DNA of 64,000 nucleotides from positions 1,667,742,800-1,667,806,799 of the forward strand of contig CM066031.1 in assembly GCA_033557465.1 (NCBI GenBank), in the 5' to 3' direction. Shown here piece after piece: positions 62,943-64,000 of the stretch. Position 1 is the stretch's first letter, and each line of letters opens with the position of its first letter. The notes beneath the pieces are model-generated. The model ran no database searches and was not told where the DNA came from. It was given only the letters and a program-made list of their open reading frames with translations. The stretch is from Ichthyophis bannanicus (Eukaryota > Chordata > Amphibia > Gymnophiona > Ichthyophiidae). Position numbers and translations under genes: made by a program.

Positions 62943-64000
62943 CCTGCCAATAATGCTCATAGCATGATCACGTTTGTTTTAAAAAATGGAAGGACAGCAA
63001 GGAAATCCACACCACTATCTTTTAACTTTCAAAAGGGAAACTATGATAGAATGAGGAAACTAGTTAAGAAAAAACTAAAAGGAGCAGTTGCAAAGGTTAA
63101 AGATTTACATCAAGCATGGGTGCTGTTTAAAAATACTATCTTCGAAGCCCAGACCAACTATATTCCACACTTTGGAAGGAAGTCCAAAAAACTGCCAGCA
63201 TAGTTTAAAGGTGAGGTCAAAGAGGCTGTTTTAGCTACAAAAGCATCTTTCAGGAAATGGAACAAGGAGCCAAATGACGAAAACTGGAAACAACATAAGT
63301 ATTGGCAAGTTAGATGCAAGGCATTGATAAGACAGGCAAAGACAGAATTTGAAAAAAAGCTTGCCGTGAAAGCAAAATCGTATAATAAATCCTTTTTCAA
63401 GTACATTCATAGCAAAAAAACATGTGAGAGAGTCAGTTGGACCATTAGATGATAGAGGGGTAAAAGGGGCACCAAGAGGGGACAAGGCCATATCGGAGAG
63501 ACTGAAAGAATTATTTGCTTTGGTCTTTACTGAAGAAGATGTAGAGAAGTTACCCATGACTGAAATTGTATTTAAAGGTGATGCTTTGGGAGACTTGAAA
63601 GAAATATCGATAAACTGGGAAGATATATTACAACTATTTGATAAACTAAAGAGTAACAAATCACCTGGCCCGGATGGTATACATCTGAAAATGTTGAAAA
63701 ACTGAAATATGAGATTGCATTCCGACTATTAGTAATCTGTGAATTACCATTAAAATCATCTGTGATACCTGAAGACTGACGAATGACCAGACCCTCCACC
63801 CAATGTGCAGCTGTGGCCAAGAAAGCAAATAGAATGCTAGGAATCATAAGGAAAGGAATGGAGAACAAAATTAAGGATATTATAATGCCTCTGTAGTGTT
63901 ACATGGTGCGACCGCACCTTGAATATTGCGTGCATTTCTGATCGCTGTATCTTAACAATGATATAGTAGAATTAGAAAAGGTACAGAGAAGAGCCACCAA
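62943..64000 (+). pseudogene. CR1-2 ORF2 linker and RT remnant
   Basis: Decayed: PANNAHSMITFV, KGNYDRMRKLVKKKLKGAVA, VKDLHQAWVLFKNTIFEAQT; 63,424-63,705 open with RGDKAISERLKELFALVFTE, EEDVEKLPMTEIVFKGDALG and KLKSNKSPGPDGIHLKMLKN. Then a ~760-bp deletion near 63,790 joins to TQCAAVAKKANRMLGIIRKG-like text and RPHLEYCVHF at the end. The window ends inside it. Confidence 0.88.

Larger units (their letters stand above)
59271..64000 (+). mobile_element. CR1-2: CR1 LINE with foldback insertion
   Basis: Begins inside ORF1 (GCAAGGAGCACTTTCCTCTC, as at 1,118 of CR1-1). Esterase, endonuclease and linker follow in broken frames to 60,910. It resumes at 62,943 after the foldback-like insertion, and near 63,790 jumps from the ..GAATGACCAG point to ..CCCTCCACCCAATGTGCAGC, an internal deletion of ~760 bp removing the RT core. 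It then runs to the window end. Dead. Confidence 0.92.

Noticed and set aside
1..64000. Host protein-coding exons, tRNA, rRNA, CRISPR or bacterial-type operons
   Set aside because: Every long frame I could identify is a transposon protein. No cloverleaf with A/B boxes, no regularly spaced direct repeats and no splice-linked host exons were recognised by eye.

Overview
This 64-kb window looks like vertebrate nuclear DNA, most likely amphibian. The mix of DIRS, CR1, L2, RTE/BovB-like, L1/Tx1, Penelope, Ty3/gypsy with a SCAN-like Gag, mariner, hAT and piggyBac-like sequence, and the wording of the CR1 3' ends, suggest a caecilian to me. That placement is an inference, not a measurement. I find no host gene, rRNA, tRNA or CRISPR. 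Nearly every long open frame is a retrotransposon protein or the shadow of one.

Layout, outermost first. From 1 to about 52,921 the base layer is one decayed DIRS element ("DIRS C", + strand), surviving as four pieces: 1-~460, 8,528-8,758, 11,165-11,549 and 51,601-52,921. It is split by three blocks. (i) ~460-8,527 is a long CR1 (CR1-1) with an L2 LINE (3,581-7,024) inserted in its ORF2. (ii) 8,759-11,164 is an unidentified insertion carrying an unassigned minus-strand open frame, itself split by an L2 3' fragment. (iii) 11,550-51,600 is a minus-strand CR1 3' end (CR1-R) holding a minus-strand L2 (L2-2). L2-2 in turn holds an RTE (11,984-13,485), a nearly intact L1 (14,185-19,610), a whole DIRS element (DIRS A, 19,823-42,284), another L2 fragment (43,632-44,715) and a Penelope element (45,949-50,940). 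DIRS A holds an 8.8-kb Tx1-like LINE (21,746-30,591), an LTR-like insertion (31,062-32,444, with a hAT MITE inside), a piggyBac-like MITE (33,145-33,938) and a second, nearly intact DIRS (DIRS B, 34,751-40,527). In most cases taking out the inner element rejoins the outer reading frame, which supports the boundaries.

From 52,922 the order is a truncated DIRS terminus, a 231-bp direct repeat, a Ty3/gypsy-type element with SCAN-like Gag, protease, dUTPase, RT and RNase H (to ~59,270) interrupted by a mariner with perfect terminal repeats, then another CR1 (CR1-2, to the window end) interrupted by a foldback-like insertion that itself contains a third CR1 3' fragment (CR1-3).

The genes do not work together as a pathway. 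They are independent selfish elements inserted into one another, so the nesting gives a relative time order. DIRS B, the L1, the Tx1-like LINE and the Penelope element have the fewest coding lesions and are probably the youngest. The most unusual items are the unassigned split ORF, the RTE junction with an inverted copy of its own target flank, the gypsy element with dUTPase between protease and RT, and the Tx1-like LINE with an extra long upstream frame.
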